From Bacillus sp. MUM 116 (GTDB lineage: Bacteria; Bacillota; Bacilli; Bacillales; Cytobacillaceae): a stretch of 34,234 nt of DNA. Below the pieces are notes generated by a model. That model searched no databases. It worked only from the letters and a program-made list of their open reading frames with translations, and was not told the origin of the DNA. This document shows, in pieces, positions 17,523-27,093 of the stretch. The stretch's first letter is position 1. Every line of letters begins with the position of its first letter. The position numbers and the translations under genes were made by a program. The stretch covers positions 1 to 34,234 of the forward strand of contig NZ_MLYR01000075.1 in NCBI RefSeq assembly GCF_001866655.1. The letters are read 5' to 3'.

Positions 17523-17550
17523 AATTGATAAGAAGTTTTGACTTTGAAAA

Positions 17551-17678
17551 TTGTCCAGCGCAAGCGTCCTGCTCCTCGAGGTCACAAGCCAATCCGTCCA
17601 AAAGGTTAAAGAACAACATTTCGGCCGGCTTGTCTTGTGCTATGTCTGGGGCTATTCAAGGTGCTTCCGCTTTTCTTA
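17551..17678 (+). repeat. Modular intergenic repeat, copy 2
   Basis: TTGTCCAGCGCAAGCGTCCT at the left and CAAGGTGCTTCCGCTTTTCT at the right match the other copies. The outer ends are themselves an imperfect inverted repeat (AGCGCAAGCG with CGCTT). The variable centre has its own short stem ACAAGCC (17584-17590) / GGCTTGT (17627-17633). Its right end includes the stop codon of the cupredoxin gene on the minus strand. Confidence 0.7.
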
Positions 17679-18122
17679 ATCAACAACAATATCTGCAATC
17701 ATTGGTCCATTATGTGCTTTGTCGGAATGGACTTCACAAATTAAGCGGTAAGTTCCTTCCTTATCAAATTGAAGCGGAACTACTGTTTCTTCTCCTTTTT
17801 TAACTGTGCCTTTAATGCTGGTACCCTCAATGTAAAAAGGATGCTCTTCTCCATTAATTCCATTTATATATAACTTAGTCTTTTCACCTTTTTGCAAAAT
17901 AATAGTACCGGGATCCCAGCGGTATGCTTCTAATTCTTTTCCATCTCTTGTTTGTGTTTTATACTCGACTGTCACCATATGAATCTCGCGTATTTCTGAA
18001 TTTTGGTTAATTACGGCGGTATCTCCAGCCCTTAACATAATCCATGCAGAAATTGTTACGAGGACGAAGCCAATTGCTAAAAAGAATAACAAGGTTTCTT
18101 TCTTAAATACTAAAAATCTCAT
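17676..18122 (-). CDS. Membrane-anchored cupredoxin-like protein
   Basis: A 148-residue protein: one N-terminal membrane segment (about 9-30), then a single cupredoxin fold outside the membrane. The type 1 copper ligands are all present and in order: His94 (EEHPFYIEG), Cys129 and His132 (LICEVH), Met141 (GPM). A role in electron transfer or copper handling at the membrane is likely; the partner is unknown. It resembles the copper domain of COX2-like proteins, without the CuA two-cysteine loop. Its stop codon lies inside a repeat element, which may supply its 3' end. Confidence 0.85.
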   Translation of the reverse strand: MRFLVFKKETLLFFLAIGFVLVTISAWIMLRAGDTAVINQNSEIREIHMVTVEYKTQTRDGKELEAYRWDPGTIILQKGEKTKLYINGINGEEHPFYIEGTSIKGTVKKGEETVVPLQFDKEGTYRLICEVHSDKAHNGPMIADIVVD

Positions 18123-18349
18123 GATTCTAACTCCCCCTACAGATTGTCCTAGTTAATGTTTATGGGGCAGGGCATGAAAACTTGTCTCTTTTTTATAACT
18201 TTTTAACCCGGAACATGCTTAACGGTTGGGGATTTAAGAAACTGTCTAAAATAGAAATAACCGATTTACGTCAAAAATAAAGTATTTCCTTTTTTCTATT
18301 GAAAAGTTTATATTAAAATCAGTAGAGAAAAAAATAGGTGGTTATCTTA

Positions 18350-20878
18350 TTGGGGATTAAAAAAGAAAAATTATTAAAATCACTAAAATTTATCTTTCCA
18401 CTGTTTTTATTGATTTTTGCCATTGTCGAAATAAAGAAATTCACAGGAAATATAAATGGACAATTACTTGAAGATGAATTAAAACAATTACATTTTAGTA
18501 TACTCGTTCTTATTCTGGCTATTACATTCGTAGCCGTGCTGCCAATGCTGCTTTATGATGTGATATTGGTCCGAATTCTTGGATTAAAAGTCCCGAAGAA
18601 GGAACTCTTGGAGCAGTCCTTCATCGCAAATGCTTTTTCCAACCTAATTGGGTTTGGCGGTATTATCGGTGCGATGTTAAGAACCTACTTTTTTCATAGT
18701 CTCGAACAGGATAAGCGAAAGCTTCTGGGGGCAATTGCAACCGTTTCCCTTTTTTATTTAACAGGAATTTCAGTACTTTCATGGTTTGTTATGTTGTTCT
18801 ATCATCACTTTCCATTATTCGAGGATGTTAAATGGCTGTTTTTTGCAGTCCTTGGCGTTGGCCTGTACCTACCTGTTTTCCTTTTCATACATATTATAAA
18901 AAATAAAAAGGATCGTCCCTCCTTAGTAACAACAAACTCTGCGGTAAAACTAATTATTGTTTCTGTAATTGAATGGTTTGCCGTTTTTATGGCGATCTGG
19001 ATATTAAGTCACATTTTGGGGATTGCACTTACATTTGAACAGCTTTTCCCAGTATATATCATTGCAGCTTGTGCTGGAATTATCAGTATGATTCCCGGTG
19101 GACTGGGCTCATTCGATTTAGTTTTTATTTGGGGGATGCAGGATTTACATATTCCACAGGAAAAAGTGATTGTTCTTCTATTATTTTACCGATTTGGTTA
19201 TTATATTTTGCCTTTTTTGGTCAGTATTGTTCTCTTTGTCAAAATGTATTGGGAAAAGTGGAACAGAACCTGGAGCAATTTGCCAAAATTGATCGTCCAG
19301 GGATTTAGTCATATTGTTTTAACCTTGATGGTATTTTTATCAGGATTGATTCTACTTTTATCAGCAAGTGTTCCAGGGATTATGTCAAGGCTGAGAATTG
19401 CGCAGGAGCTCCTGTCATTTCCAATAATCAACGTCTCGCATCAGCTATCTGTTGCTGCGGGCTTTCTATTGTTGGGGTTATCAAGAGGGATAGAGTATAG
19501 AGTAAAAAGGACGTATGAGTTAACAATGTTTGTGCTCATTCTTGCTGCTCTATTTTCTATTTTTAAAGGCATTGATTATGAAGAAGCGATTTTTTTAATC
19601 ATTGTTGCGCTTCTTTTAAGAATGGCAAAAGGTCAATTTTATCGCGAAAGCTATGTTCTTACATGGGGGAAAACCTTATTTGACGTCACGCTAATCTTGA
19701 TTATTACCTCTATGTACATATTAATTGGTTATTTAAATTTACCATCTGCCAAGTTACCTATGCCAAGGACTCTTTTGCCTTATATCATTGTCGATTATCA
19801 GGATTTATTCAATAGTGCCATCATCGGGCTTATTATCGCCTTTCTAATCCTAGTGTTTGGGTATTTAAGCAGTAAGCCGAAAAATTGGAAATTTGAAAAA
19901 TCAATTAATCAGGAAAAAGAAATCTTGACGCATTTAACGAAATATAAGGCGAAGGTTTTGTCTCACTTAATTTTTCTGCATGATAAGTATATCTTTTGGA
20001 ATAGTAAAAGAAATGTTTTGATTTCGTTTCAGCAATATGCTGATAAGCTGGTCATTCTAGGCGATCCAATCGGAGAAAAAAGAGAGTTGGCGAATGCGAT
20101 TGAGGAATTTCAGGGAATTTCAGATTTACATGGTTTCACTCCTGTTTTTTATCAGGTAAGCGATGATATTCTGCCATTGCTTTACGGCAGCGGTTATGCC
20201 TTTTTTAAATTAGGAGAAGAGGCATATGTCAATCTAAAAACCTTTTCACTTTCGGAAAATAATATGAAAGATTTACGCTCATTGCGAAATAAATTTGTCC
20301 GCGAAGATTACCAGGTTGACATCGTAATTCCACCTTATTCAGAGGGGGTATTGAATGAACTAAATGACATTTCAAACGACTGGCTTCAAGGCAGAACAGA
20401 AAAAGGTTTCTCAGTTGGATTTTTTGATCGAGATTATTTAAATAAAGGACCTGTTGCACTAGCGAAGGACGAAAATAATCAAATTCTGGGCTTTATCACA
20501 ATTATGCAGGTGCACGATAACCAAAATACGGTTTCCATTGATTTAATGAGGTTGAAACCAAATTCACCGGAAGGGTTATTCGATTTTCTAATTCTTTCCT
20601 TAATTGATTGGGCGAAAGAACTGGGGTATGATCGATTTAATATGGGAATGGCGCCGCTTGCAAATGTAGGAATGTCGAGATTTGCGTCTTTAAGTGAAAA
20701 AATTGCCTCCCAAATTTTCTTTCACGGCCATTTTATTTATCACTTCCAGGGGTTGCGAAAATTTAAAGAGAAATATACAAATATTTGGGAGCCTAAATAC
20801 CTTGCTTATCGGAGAAAATCCTCGCTGCCATTTACCATGGCGCAAATAACCTTATTAATTTCCAAAAAAAGAGTATAG
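18350..20878 (+). CDS. mprF: Phosphatidylglycerol lysyltransferase/flippase MprF
   Basis: Makes aminoacyl-phosphatidylglycerol from aminoacyl-tRNA and flips it outward, lowering surface negative charge and giving resistance to cationic peptides. From the TTG at 18350 (AGGTGG 9 bases upstream) it has 842 residues: about 500 residues of multi-span membrane flippase with LIGFGGIIGAMLRTYFFH and SMIPGGLGSFD, then the cytoplasmic transferase domain with VILGDPIGEKRE, GEEAYVNL and NMGMAPLANVG. The GTG at 18338 is an alternative start but overlaps the ribosome site. Lysine or alanine specificity is not readable. Confidence 0.94.
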   Translation: MGIKKEKLLKSLKFIFPLFLLIFAIVEIKKFTGNINGQLLEDELKQLHFSILVLILAITFVAVLPMLLYDVILVRILGLKVPKKELLEQSFIANAFSNLIGFGGIIGAMLRTYFFHSLEQDKRKLLGAIATVSLFYLTGISVLSWFVMLFYHHFPLFEDVKWLFFAVLGVGLYLPVFLFIHIIKNKKDRPSLVTTNSAVKLIIVSVIEWFAVFMAIWILSHILGIALTFEQLFPVYIIAACAGIISMIPGGLGSFDLVFIWGMQDLHIPQEKVIVLLLFYRFGYYILPFLVSIVLFVKMYWEKWNRTWSNLPKLIVQGFSHIVLTLMVFLSGLILLLSASVPGIMSRLRIAQELLSFPIINVSHQLSVAAGFLLLGLSRGIEYRVKRTYELTMFVLILAALFSIFKGIDYEEAIFLIIVALLLRMAKGQFYRESYVLTWGKTLFDVTLILIITSMYILIGYLNLPSAKLPMPRTLLPYIIVDYQDLFNSAIIGLIIAFLILVFGYLSSKPKNWKFEKSINQEKEILTHLTKYKAKVLSHLIFLHDKYIFWNSKRNVLISFQQYADKLVILGDPIGEKRELANAIEEFQGISDLHGFTPVFYQVSDDILPLLYGSGYAFFKLGEEAYVNLKTFSLSENNMKDLRSLRNKFVREDYQVDIVIPPYSEGVLNELNDISNDWLQGRTEKGFSVGFFDRDYLNKGPVALAKDENNQILGFITIMQVHDNQNTVSIDLMRLKPNSPEGLFDFLILSLIDWAKELGYDRFNMGMAPLANVGMSRFASLSEKIASQIFFHGHFIYHFQGLRKFKEKYTNIWEPKYLAYRRKSSLPFTMAQITLLISKKRV

Positions 20879-20918
20879 AAAAGCCATGAACAGCAGTACT
20901 TGTTCATGGCTTTTGTTT
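20879..20918 (+). terminator. Terminator of mprF
   Basis: AAAGCCATGAACA pairs with TGTTCATGGCTTT, followed by TGTTTTG. It lies on the tail of the modB remnant. Confidence 0.85.
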
Positions 20919-21135
20919 TGTAGAGAAATTGGTTACGAAAAGCATTAAAAATGATATGATCACAATCGATAAGACGAGCAGCCAGGTAAATCAGGATGGT
21001 TTCAAGAATTGAAAGCCCGCAGTGAAAAAATCTTGCGAAAAGAATCCCGAAAATAAAAACGATCACTACGGATATCGATGCAATTTTTAATGATAAGGTA
21101 ATCGGGGACCAGAATTCATATGGAAACAAGTTCAT
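20904..21135 (-). pseudogene. Decayed molybdate ABC permease (modB) remnant
   Basis: From an ATG at 21135 the minus strand reads FWSPITLSLKIASISVVIVF and ILFARFF, then SILETIL, which follows the N-terminus of ModB permeases. After ETIL (about 20990) the frame loses similarity, but the next frame gives a hydrophobic stretch (TWLLVLSIVIISFLMLFVTN) ending KQKP and a stop inside the mprF terminator, plausible as the ModB C-terminus. This looks like an internal deletion of several hundred bases with a frame change. No modA or modC sequence was recognised next to it. Confidence 0.55.
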
Positions 21136-21281
21136 CAATCCAATACAAAGCCTTATTTTTCAATTACAGTTCTCGTTGTCCTATTTTGAAAATACTCATA
21201 GTAGAGAAAGCTGTTATTGAATTTATTATATCGAATTGGAGAAAATCCTCAAAGAAAAAGCGTCATTTGTCAGTATAATAT

Positions 21282-21545
21282 TTATTTCTCCCGGCATTGA
21301 AAGGGACTTGCAATGGTTTCAAATGAACTTGGAGTATCAATTTGATCACGATCGTCTACGAAACTTCTATTCCCAAAAAAGTCACTTTTATCGCCAAAAT
21401 TTTGGCCGTAACCTTGATTTTTTTTGTCTGAATTATGCCATTCAGCCAAAAGGTTTTGACCAATATTTACGGCGGATGCATTTTCAAAGGAATTAATTTT
21501 AATCATAAATATATTTATATTAATATACGGAACCGGAGCCGGCAT
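21282..21545 (-). CDS. GerPA/GerPF-like spore germination protein
   Basis: An 87-residue protein with a strong ribosome site (AAGGAGGAGATAAC before the ATG). After a hydrophobic start (PAPVPYININIFMIKIN) it reads SFENASAVNIGQN, GYGQNFGD, then an Asp-rich DDRDQIDTPSS. This order, a beta-rich start, a VNIG motif, a Gly-Asn turn and a terminal D-x-D-x-D run, is that of the GerPA/GerPF family of spore inner-coat proteins that help germinants pass. It is divergent, so the family call is tentative. A sigma-E/K-like -10 lies upstream, and two spore-type genes follow on the other strand. Confidence 0.62.
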   Translation of the reverse strand: MPAPVPYININIFMIKINSFENASAVNIGQNLLAEWHNSDKKNQGYGQNFGDKSDFFGNRSFVDDRDQIDTPSSFETIASPFQCREK

Positions 21546-21571
21546 GTTATCTCCTCCTTATGCTTGTGGTT

Positions 21572-21580
21572 AAATATATG
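21572..21580 (-). promoter_or_regulatory. Sigma-E/sigma-K-like -10 element
   Basis: CATATATTT on the minus strand fits CATANNNT and lies about 26 bases before the GerPA/GerPF-like start, with ATA about 16 bases further upstream. This suggests mother-cell expression; one short motif is weak evidence. Confidence 0.35.
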
Positions 21581-21640
21581 CATTGTTCCTGAGGATTATC
21601 CCGCTTCTACGGGGCAAGAGATGAAGGAGACGTGTAATCG

Positions 21641-22129
21641 ATGGATATGGATAAATTAAAACAATGGCTGGAAATCGCTCAAAATATGCATGGCGGGGAT
21701 TTCTGGAAAAATATATTTGAACAGGATTTTGCAAAACAATTTATGAATGATCCCTCCTTTAAATCCCCCCTTTACGGCAATGGAGAAAAAAATATGCGTG
21801 AGGAAAAAAAATCCCGAACATTTCCATCGATAGATATTTTGGAAGGGGAGGAGGATGTAATGGTCCTGATTGAACTCCCTGGTGTAAGGAAAGAAAATAT
21901 TGAATTAGGCCTTAACGGAGATATTCTAACGATTAAAGGGACAGCATTGCCAATCCATCCAAATTTGAAAATAAGCTACACGGAAAGGTTTTATGGTGAT
22001 TTTCAGAGGCAGATTAAACTTCCGGACCAAATTAGCCCCAGTGAATTAAGTGCAAAGTTTTGGAACGGGATTTTGTTTGTCAGTTATCATCGAAAAATTG
22101 ATAAAGGAGAAATAATCCCAATTGATTAG
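21641..22129 (+). CDS. Hsp20 / alpha-crystallin family protein, CotP-like
   Basis: A 162-residue small heat-shock-type protein. An N-terminal helical arm (1-60) with many aromatic and acidic residues precedes the alpha-crystallin domain (about 60-155), seen in DVMVLIELPGVRKENIELGL, then GDILTIKG and a C-terminal FWNGILFVSYHRK. Length and style match the spore-coat Hsp20 proteins CotM/CotP of Bacillus rather than a general heat-shock protein. AAGGAG precedes the ATG by about 11 bases; an in-frame ATG two codons later is an alternative. The neighbours support a spore role. Confidence 0.82.
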   Translation: MDMDKLKQWLEIAQNMHGGDFWKNIFEQDFAKQFMNDPSFKSPLYGNGEKNMREEKKSRTFPSIDILEGEEDVMVLIELPGVRKENIELGLNGDILTIKGTALPIHPNLKISYTERFYGDFQRQIKLPDQISPSELSAKFWNGILFVSYHRKIDKGEIIPID

Positions 22130-22227
22130 AAACGAATCCAGTAGGTCTCCATTACCTTATTTGGACATGTTTAAATGAATCCGACCATATATATAAATAA
22201 GGGAAAAATAAGGGAGCGTCCGTAAAC

Positions 22228-22677
22228 ATGTCACTAAAAGATTTATTTCTCATTTTCAGTAATCATGATTATGACAAAAAACTAAAAAAGAAATTGTCTT
22301 CCTTAGAAATTGAGATAGAACAATTAAAAAATACATTATTGGAGATACAAGAACAAGAACCGGAAGATGCCCATGAAAAAAGCGTAAATCATATGGAGCC
22401 GCCAATCATCATTGAAAAGATTAATATTGAAAAAATTATTTTAGATAAATATGAGCTGAATAATAATTTTGGACAGTTAGGAATTAAAGAACTTAAGGGG
22501 AAATTAAATATTGGTGCAACGTATGGAAGTGAATATACACCGAATTTATATGAAGAAGAAGAAGAAGAAGAAGAAACGCATCCAATCAGAAAAAAGAAAA
22601 CAAAAAAGCAGGATAATGTAAATGGTCCAAAAGTAAATATTAACTCAAAACGAGAAGAAGATATGAAAAAAGACTAA
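22228..22677 (+). CDS. Coiled-coil protein with GerPC-like motif
   Basis: A 149-residue, highly charged protein. Residues 17-45 form a coiled coil (KKLKKKLSSLEIEIEQLKNT). A central segment, IIIEKINIEKIILDKYELNN followed by LKGKLNIGATYG, resembles the conserved part of GerPC, where a paired KIEYK-type strand precedes a G-x-LNIG motif. An acidic run of Glu (about 110-117) and a lysine-rich tail follow. It is preceded by AAGGGAG and lies about 100 bases after the CotP-like gene. Spore localisation is inference from neighbours and motif. Confidence 0.6.
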   Translation: MSLKDLFLIFSNHDYDKKLKKKLSSLEIEIEQLKNTLLEIQEQEPEDAHEKSVNHMEPPIIIEKINIEKIILDKYELNNNFGQLGIKELKGKLNIGATYGSEYTPNLYEEEEEEEETHPIRKKKTKKQDNVNGPKVNINSKREEDMKKD

Positions 22678-22696
22678 AGATATCCCTTTAGTCTTT
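22669..22696 (+). terminator. Terminator overlapping the stop of the GerPC-like gene
   Basis: AAAGACTAAAG / CTTTAGTCTTT, 11 bp, with a 6-base loop; the TAA stop codon lies inside the left arm. The downstream stretch is only moderately T-rich. Confidence 0.65.
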
Positions 22697-22700
22697 AGAT

Positions 22701-22766
22701 TTGTCTAGCGCAAGCGTCCTACCCCTCTAGGTGTCGGGGCTGATCAAGGCGCTTCCGCTTTTCTTA
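22701..22766 (+). repeat. Modular intergenic repeat, copy 3 (minimal form)
   Basis: TTGTCTAGCGCAAGCGTCCT at the left and GTCGGGGCTGATCAAGGCGC at the right match copies 1 and 2. The variable centre is missing, so the whole element is 66 bases and folds as one hairpin (GCGCAAGCGTCCT against AAGGCGCTTCCGC). It ends 3 bases from the ykuS stop codon. Confidence 0.75.
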
Positions 22767-22769
22767 AAA

Positions 22770-23012
22770 TTATTGAAGTCTGCTTTCCACCTGTTGGCAT
22801 ACTTCATCAGCGGACATGCCATTTGCATCAATGACCGATCCTTTTGTATAGGTATCCTGCATTCCCATAACGTTAGAATCTAAACCTGTAACCACACAGC
22901 AATCACAATTTTGCGCATCGGATTCCTGCTTCAATTCTACAACATCATAACCTTTTTCCCTTAATGCCTGTTGAATATTTGTAAGAGATTGTTCTACACC
23001 AATCTTTGCCAT
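22770..23012 (-). CDS. ykuS: UPF0180 family protein YkuS
   Basis: An 80-residue conserved protein of unknown function, typical of Bacillus. The [20 protein letters not shown] start, the Cys-rich [19 protein letters not shown] block and the [10 protein letters not shown] end match the YkuS family. AAGGAGG lies 8 bases before the ATG at 23012; a TTG three codons upstream overlaps the ribosome site and was rejected. Monocistronic, with a repeat element immediately 3' of the stop. Confidence 0.88.
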   Translation of the reverse strand: MAKIGVEQSLTNIQQALREKGYDVVELKQESDAQNCDCCVVTGLDSNVMGMQDTYTKGSVIDANGMSADEVCQQVESRLQ

Positions 23013-23110
23013 ACAAAACACCTCCTTAATAAATTATCTTGCCTAAATTCTCCTAAATTATTCCGCATAAATACCGATGATTTTCCAAAACTATAATGGG
23101 AGGTGTATAT

Positions 23111-23242
23111 ATGGGAAAGCGGAAAAAAGATGCTTCGACAATCGGGCTTAATTCTTCACAGGTAGAGGGACAAGGAACAACGACTACGGAAACGGGTACA
23201 AGAGCAGAACCATCATCCCGTCGTAGGAAAAAGAGCCCCTAA
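23111..23242 (+). CDS. YuzL-like small basic protein
   Basis: A 43-codon ORF with GGAGG 7 bases before the ATG and a strong terminator right after. The product starts MGKRKKDASTIGLNSSQVEG, then a Thr/Gly/Glu-rich middle and a basic SRRRKKSP end, so it is probably disordered. The start and the S-x-x-VEG motif resemble YuzL-type proteins of Bacillus; the assignment is from memory and tentative. Small disordered basic proteins of this kind are often spore-associated. Confidence 0.6.
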   Translation: MGKRKKDASTIGLNSSQVEGQGTTTTETGTRAEPSSRRRKKSP

Positions 23243-23248
23243 ATAAGT

Positions 23249-23280
23249 AAAAAGCGGGCACGATTTGTGCCCGCTTTTTT
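23249..23280. terminator. Bidirectional terminator (YuzL-like gene / ABC-F gene)
   Basis: AAAAAGCGGGCAC / GTGCCCGCTTTTTT with a 5-base loop; A-run and T-run on the two sides allow use by both convergent genes. Confidence 0.9.
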
Positions 23281-23282
23281 AC

Positions 23283-24929
<1,647 letters not shown>

Positions 24930-24935
24930 CTACTT

Positions 24936-24944
24936 ATTATACCA
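24936..24944 (-). promoter_or_regulatory. Extended -10 promoter of the ABC-F gene
   Basis: TGGTATAAT on the minus strand, about 35 bases before the ATG, is a consensus extended -10. No good -35 element is visible. Confidence 0.5.
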
Positions 24945-25112
24945 TTAATAACTCAAAGAACGAAACTATTCGTAAATAACATCCTTTATCATTGTAGGAG
25001 AAAGGTTTAACAAGACATGAAAAATTTTCTAAGGTTTTTTTCGGGTTTTAACACTTTATTCATATTTTTGTTGTAGAATGAACGTATGATGCATTTAAAG
25101 AAGGTGAAAAGT

Positions 25113-25247
25113 ATGGCAAAAAAACAGCTTACAGAATTTGTGAATAAATTAAAAAAAGCTGGTATTAAAGTGAGTCTTACAAAACCAAAGTCTAATTACC
25201 TTTTATCCTTGCAGCAAATTAAAAGATATCCTTCATCGGTGAATTAA
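25113..25247 (+). CDS. Small basic protein (44 aa), unknown
   Basis: A 44-codon ORF preceded by AAGGTG and followed directly by a strong terminator, which supports it as a real gene. The product is lysine-rich and amphipathic (KKQLTEFVNKLKKAGIKVSL) with no membrane segment or cysteine. No family was recognised. It is divergent from the ABC-F gene and convergent with the Sco gene. Confidence 0.55.
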   Translation: MAKKQLTEFVNKLKKAGIKVSLTKPKSNYLLSLQQIKRYPSSVN

Positions 25248-25255
25248 ATAGGTTG

Positions 25256-25293
25256 AAAAAAGCGGTTTAATCCCATGGACTAACCGCTTTTTT
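25256..25293. terminator. Bidirectional terminator (small gene / Sco gene)
   Basis: AAAAAGCGGTT / AACCGCTTTTT stem with T-runs on both strands. Confidence 0.85.
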
Positions 25294-25309
25294 TAATGAA
25301 ATAATCAAC

Positions 25310-25912
25310 CTAATTAATTTTTTCTAAGATTTTCTTATACACTTCGTTTTTGTTGAAATTTTCCCCCATTGGGAATTTGGCAATAAATTTATTATTTTTA
25401 TCGACTAAATAGGTGAAAGTTGTATGGATAAACTGTCCGTTGCCTGGATCCTTATATTGAAATTGTAACGAAGTGGCGATATCTCGAATACTCTTTTGGT
25501 CTCTCTTGATGTTTTGTTTATCCCCTGTTAAAAACAGCCAATTTTTATCATTGCTGATTCCGAATCCTTTCATATACCCTTTTAATACTTCAGGAGTATC
25601 GCGGTATGGATCAATGGTAATTGTAAGAAATTCGATATCCTTTCCAAAAACCCCGCTTTTCTCTAATTCTTGTTTTAACACATTCATTTTTTGTGTTGTT
25701 GTCGGGCAAATATCCGGGCAATGGGTATAGATAAACTCTACTAGCTTTAGTTTAGGATCACTTGTTCCAAAATTGTAGGAATCACCATTTTGATTAATCA
25801 AAGTAATATTTGATGGTATATTAGCATTTGCATCACGGATAAGAAAAAAAGCAATTCCGGCTGCTATACACAAAAATACAGCCAGAGTGGAAATAAGGTA
25901 GATTTTTTTCAT
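25310..25912 (-). CDS. Sco1/SenC-family copper chaperone (YpmQ-like)
   Basis: A membrane-anchored thioredoxin-fold protein that delivers copper to the CuA site of cytochrome c oxidase. 200 residues: one N-terminal membrane segment (about 5-25), then the domain with the copper-binding CPDIC motif (Cys65 and Cys69) and the third ligand His163 in FIHTTFTYLVD. All three ligands are intact. AGGAGGG precedes the ATG. It is monocistronic. A second copper protein, the cupredoxin at 17676, lies 7.6 kb away and may share the respiratory context. Confidence 0.93.
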   Translation of the reverse strand: MKKIYLISTLAVFLCIAAGIAFFLIRDANANIPSNITLINQNGDSYNFGTSDPKLKLVEFIYTHCPDICPTTTQKMNVLKQELEKSGVFGKDIEFLTITIDPYRDTPEVLKGYMKGFGISNDKNWLFLTGDKQNIKRDQKSIRDIATSLQFQYKDPGNGQFIHTTFTYLVDKNNKFIAKFPMGENFNKNEVYKKILEKIN

Positions 25913-25970
25913 CTTGGTATCCCTCCTATCAATAAGATAAAGAAGTTTTAATAAAAATGATATGGATAAT

Positions 25971-25991
25971 TTGTGAACAAAAGTTGTGAAC
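25971..25991 (+). promoter_or_regulatory. Direct repeat TTGTGAAC upstream of the CidA/LrgA gene
   Basis: TTGTGAAC occurs at 25971-25978 and 25984-25991, a 13-base period. A TATACT -10 with GTGAAC 17 bases upstream follows, so the second unit overlaps a probable -35 region. Candidate operator; the binding protein is unknown. Confidence 0.4.
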
Positions 25992-26042
25992 TTAAAAGAA
26001 GAATTTATTATACTAATTAAAAACGGGGTGGGGGATAAGCGG

Positions 26043-26432
26043 ATGAAACAGATTTGGAAAATTATCTTACAATTGTTGATTTTAGTCTTGATTTATCAAT
26101 TAGGGAATTGGATTGTCCATGTCTCACATTTGAAAATCCCCGGGAATGTACTGGGGCTGATGATTCTATTAGTTTTGCTTTGGCTTAAAATTATTAAAAT
26201 TGACCAAATCGAACTTGTTGCAGGCTTTCTATTGAAACATCTGGGATTCTTTTTCATTCCGATTTCTGTTGGTTTAATGACGCTTGGTTCCAATTTGCTT
26301 CATAAAGGCTTGTATTTTCTCCTTATTCTGGTCATCAGTGCATTCATAGGTTTATTAACGGCTGGGAAAACCACTCAGGCTGTCATTAAGAAAAAAGAAA
26401 AGGCAGCAGATTATCATGATCACGCTATTTAG
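26043..26432 (+). CDS. CidA/LrgA family membrane protein
   Basis: A holin-like, four-segment membrane protein of 129 residues; the motif LKIPGNVLGLMILLVLLWLK and the HLGFFFIPISVGLM segment are typical. The family is linked to cell lysis control, and in B. subtilis the PftAB (YsbAB) pair carries pyruvate. The ATG at 26043 starts a family-type N-terminus (MKQIWKIILQL); the longer ORF upstream adds a hydrophilic stretch without family similarity. It overlaps the LrgB-type gene by 17 bases. Which of the Bacillus CidAB/LrgAB/PftAB pairs it equals cannot be decided here. Confidence 0.85.
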   Translation: MKQIWKIILQLLILVLIYQLGNWIVHVSHLKIPGNVLGLMILLVLLWLKIIKIDQIELVAGFLLKHLGFFFIPISVGLMTLGSNLLHKGLYFLLILVISAFIGLLTAGKTTQAVIKKKEKAADYHDHAI

Positions 26433-27093
26433 TATCCTGTTAACGCTTATTGTCTATAGGATGACGCTGTTTTTAGCAGGTAGATTTCCCACTCCATTAA
26501 CAAGTCCGGTATTTTTAAGTACCATTTTGGTTATTGCTATTTTACTGGGATTCCATATATCTTATGAGGAGTATACTCCTGCAAAAGAAATCATGACCTT
26601 TTTACTTGGCCCGGCTACAGTAGCCTTGGCAGTGCCAATTTATAAAAATCGGGATCTTCTTTCTAAGTATTTTGGTGCAGCATTGATGGGGCTAATCGCA
26701 GGTACCATTTTGACAATCGCAACTGCACTTCTTTTAGCAAAAGGCATTCATTTTTCAAAAACCGTTCTTCTCGCTTTAAGTATAAAATCTGTAACTGTAC
26801 CGGTTGCAACAGAAATTGGGAAAATTTTAAAAGGCAATCAGCCGTTAATTGTTGCCTTTGTCATTATTACCGGAATGATTGGTGCGATGTTTGGACCTAA
26901 ATTATTGAGCTTATTTAAGATTGACCATCCGTATGCCAGAGGATTGTCAATTGGGGCAATTGCCCACGGGATTGGTACAGCTGAAGCAGTTAAGGAGGGG
27001 GAAATCCAAGGAGCAGTCTCCGGAGCTGCGATGGGGATCGCAGCGATTCTAACATCCTGTATTTTACCGTATATCATACCTATATTTCTTTAA
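26416..27093 (+). CDS. LrgB/CidB family membrane protein
   Basis: A 225-residue multi-span partner of the preceding gene, always paired with it in Bacillus. The family core is visible in FLLGPATVALAVPIYKN, LALSIKSVTVPVATEIG and HGIGTAEAVKEGE. Its start lies inside the end of the CidA/LrgA gene, so translation is coupled. Fermentative pflBA nearby would fit a pyruvate-transport function, but that is inference. No clear terminator follows immediately; the next hairpin is at 27423. Confidence 0.9.
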   Translation: MITLFSILLTLIVYRMTLFLAGRFPTPLTSPVFLSTILVIAILLGFHISYEEYTPAKEIMTFLLGPATVALAVPIYKNRDLLSKYFGAALMGLIAGTILTIATALLLAKGIHFSKTVLLALSIKSVTVPVATEIGKILKGNQPLIVAFVIITGMIGAMFGPKLLSLFKIDHPYARGLSIGAIAHGIGTAEAVKEGEIQGAVSGAAMGIAAILTSCILPYIIPIFL

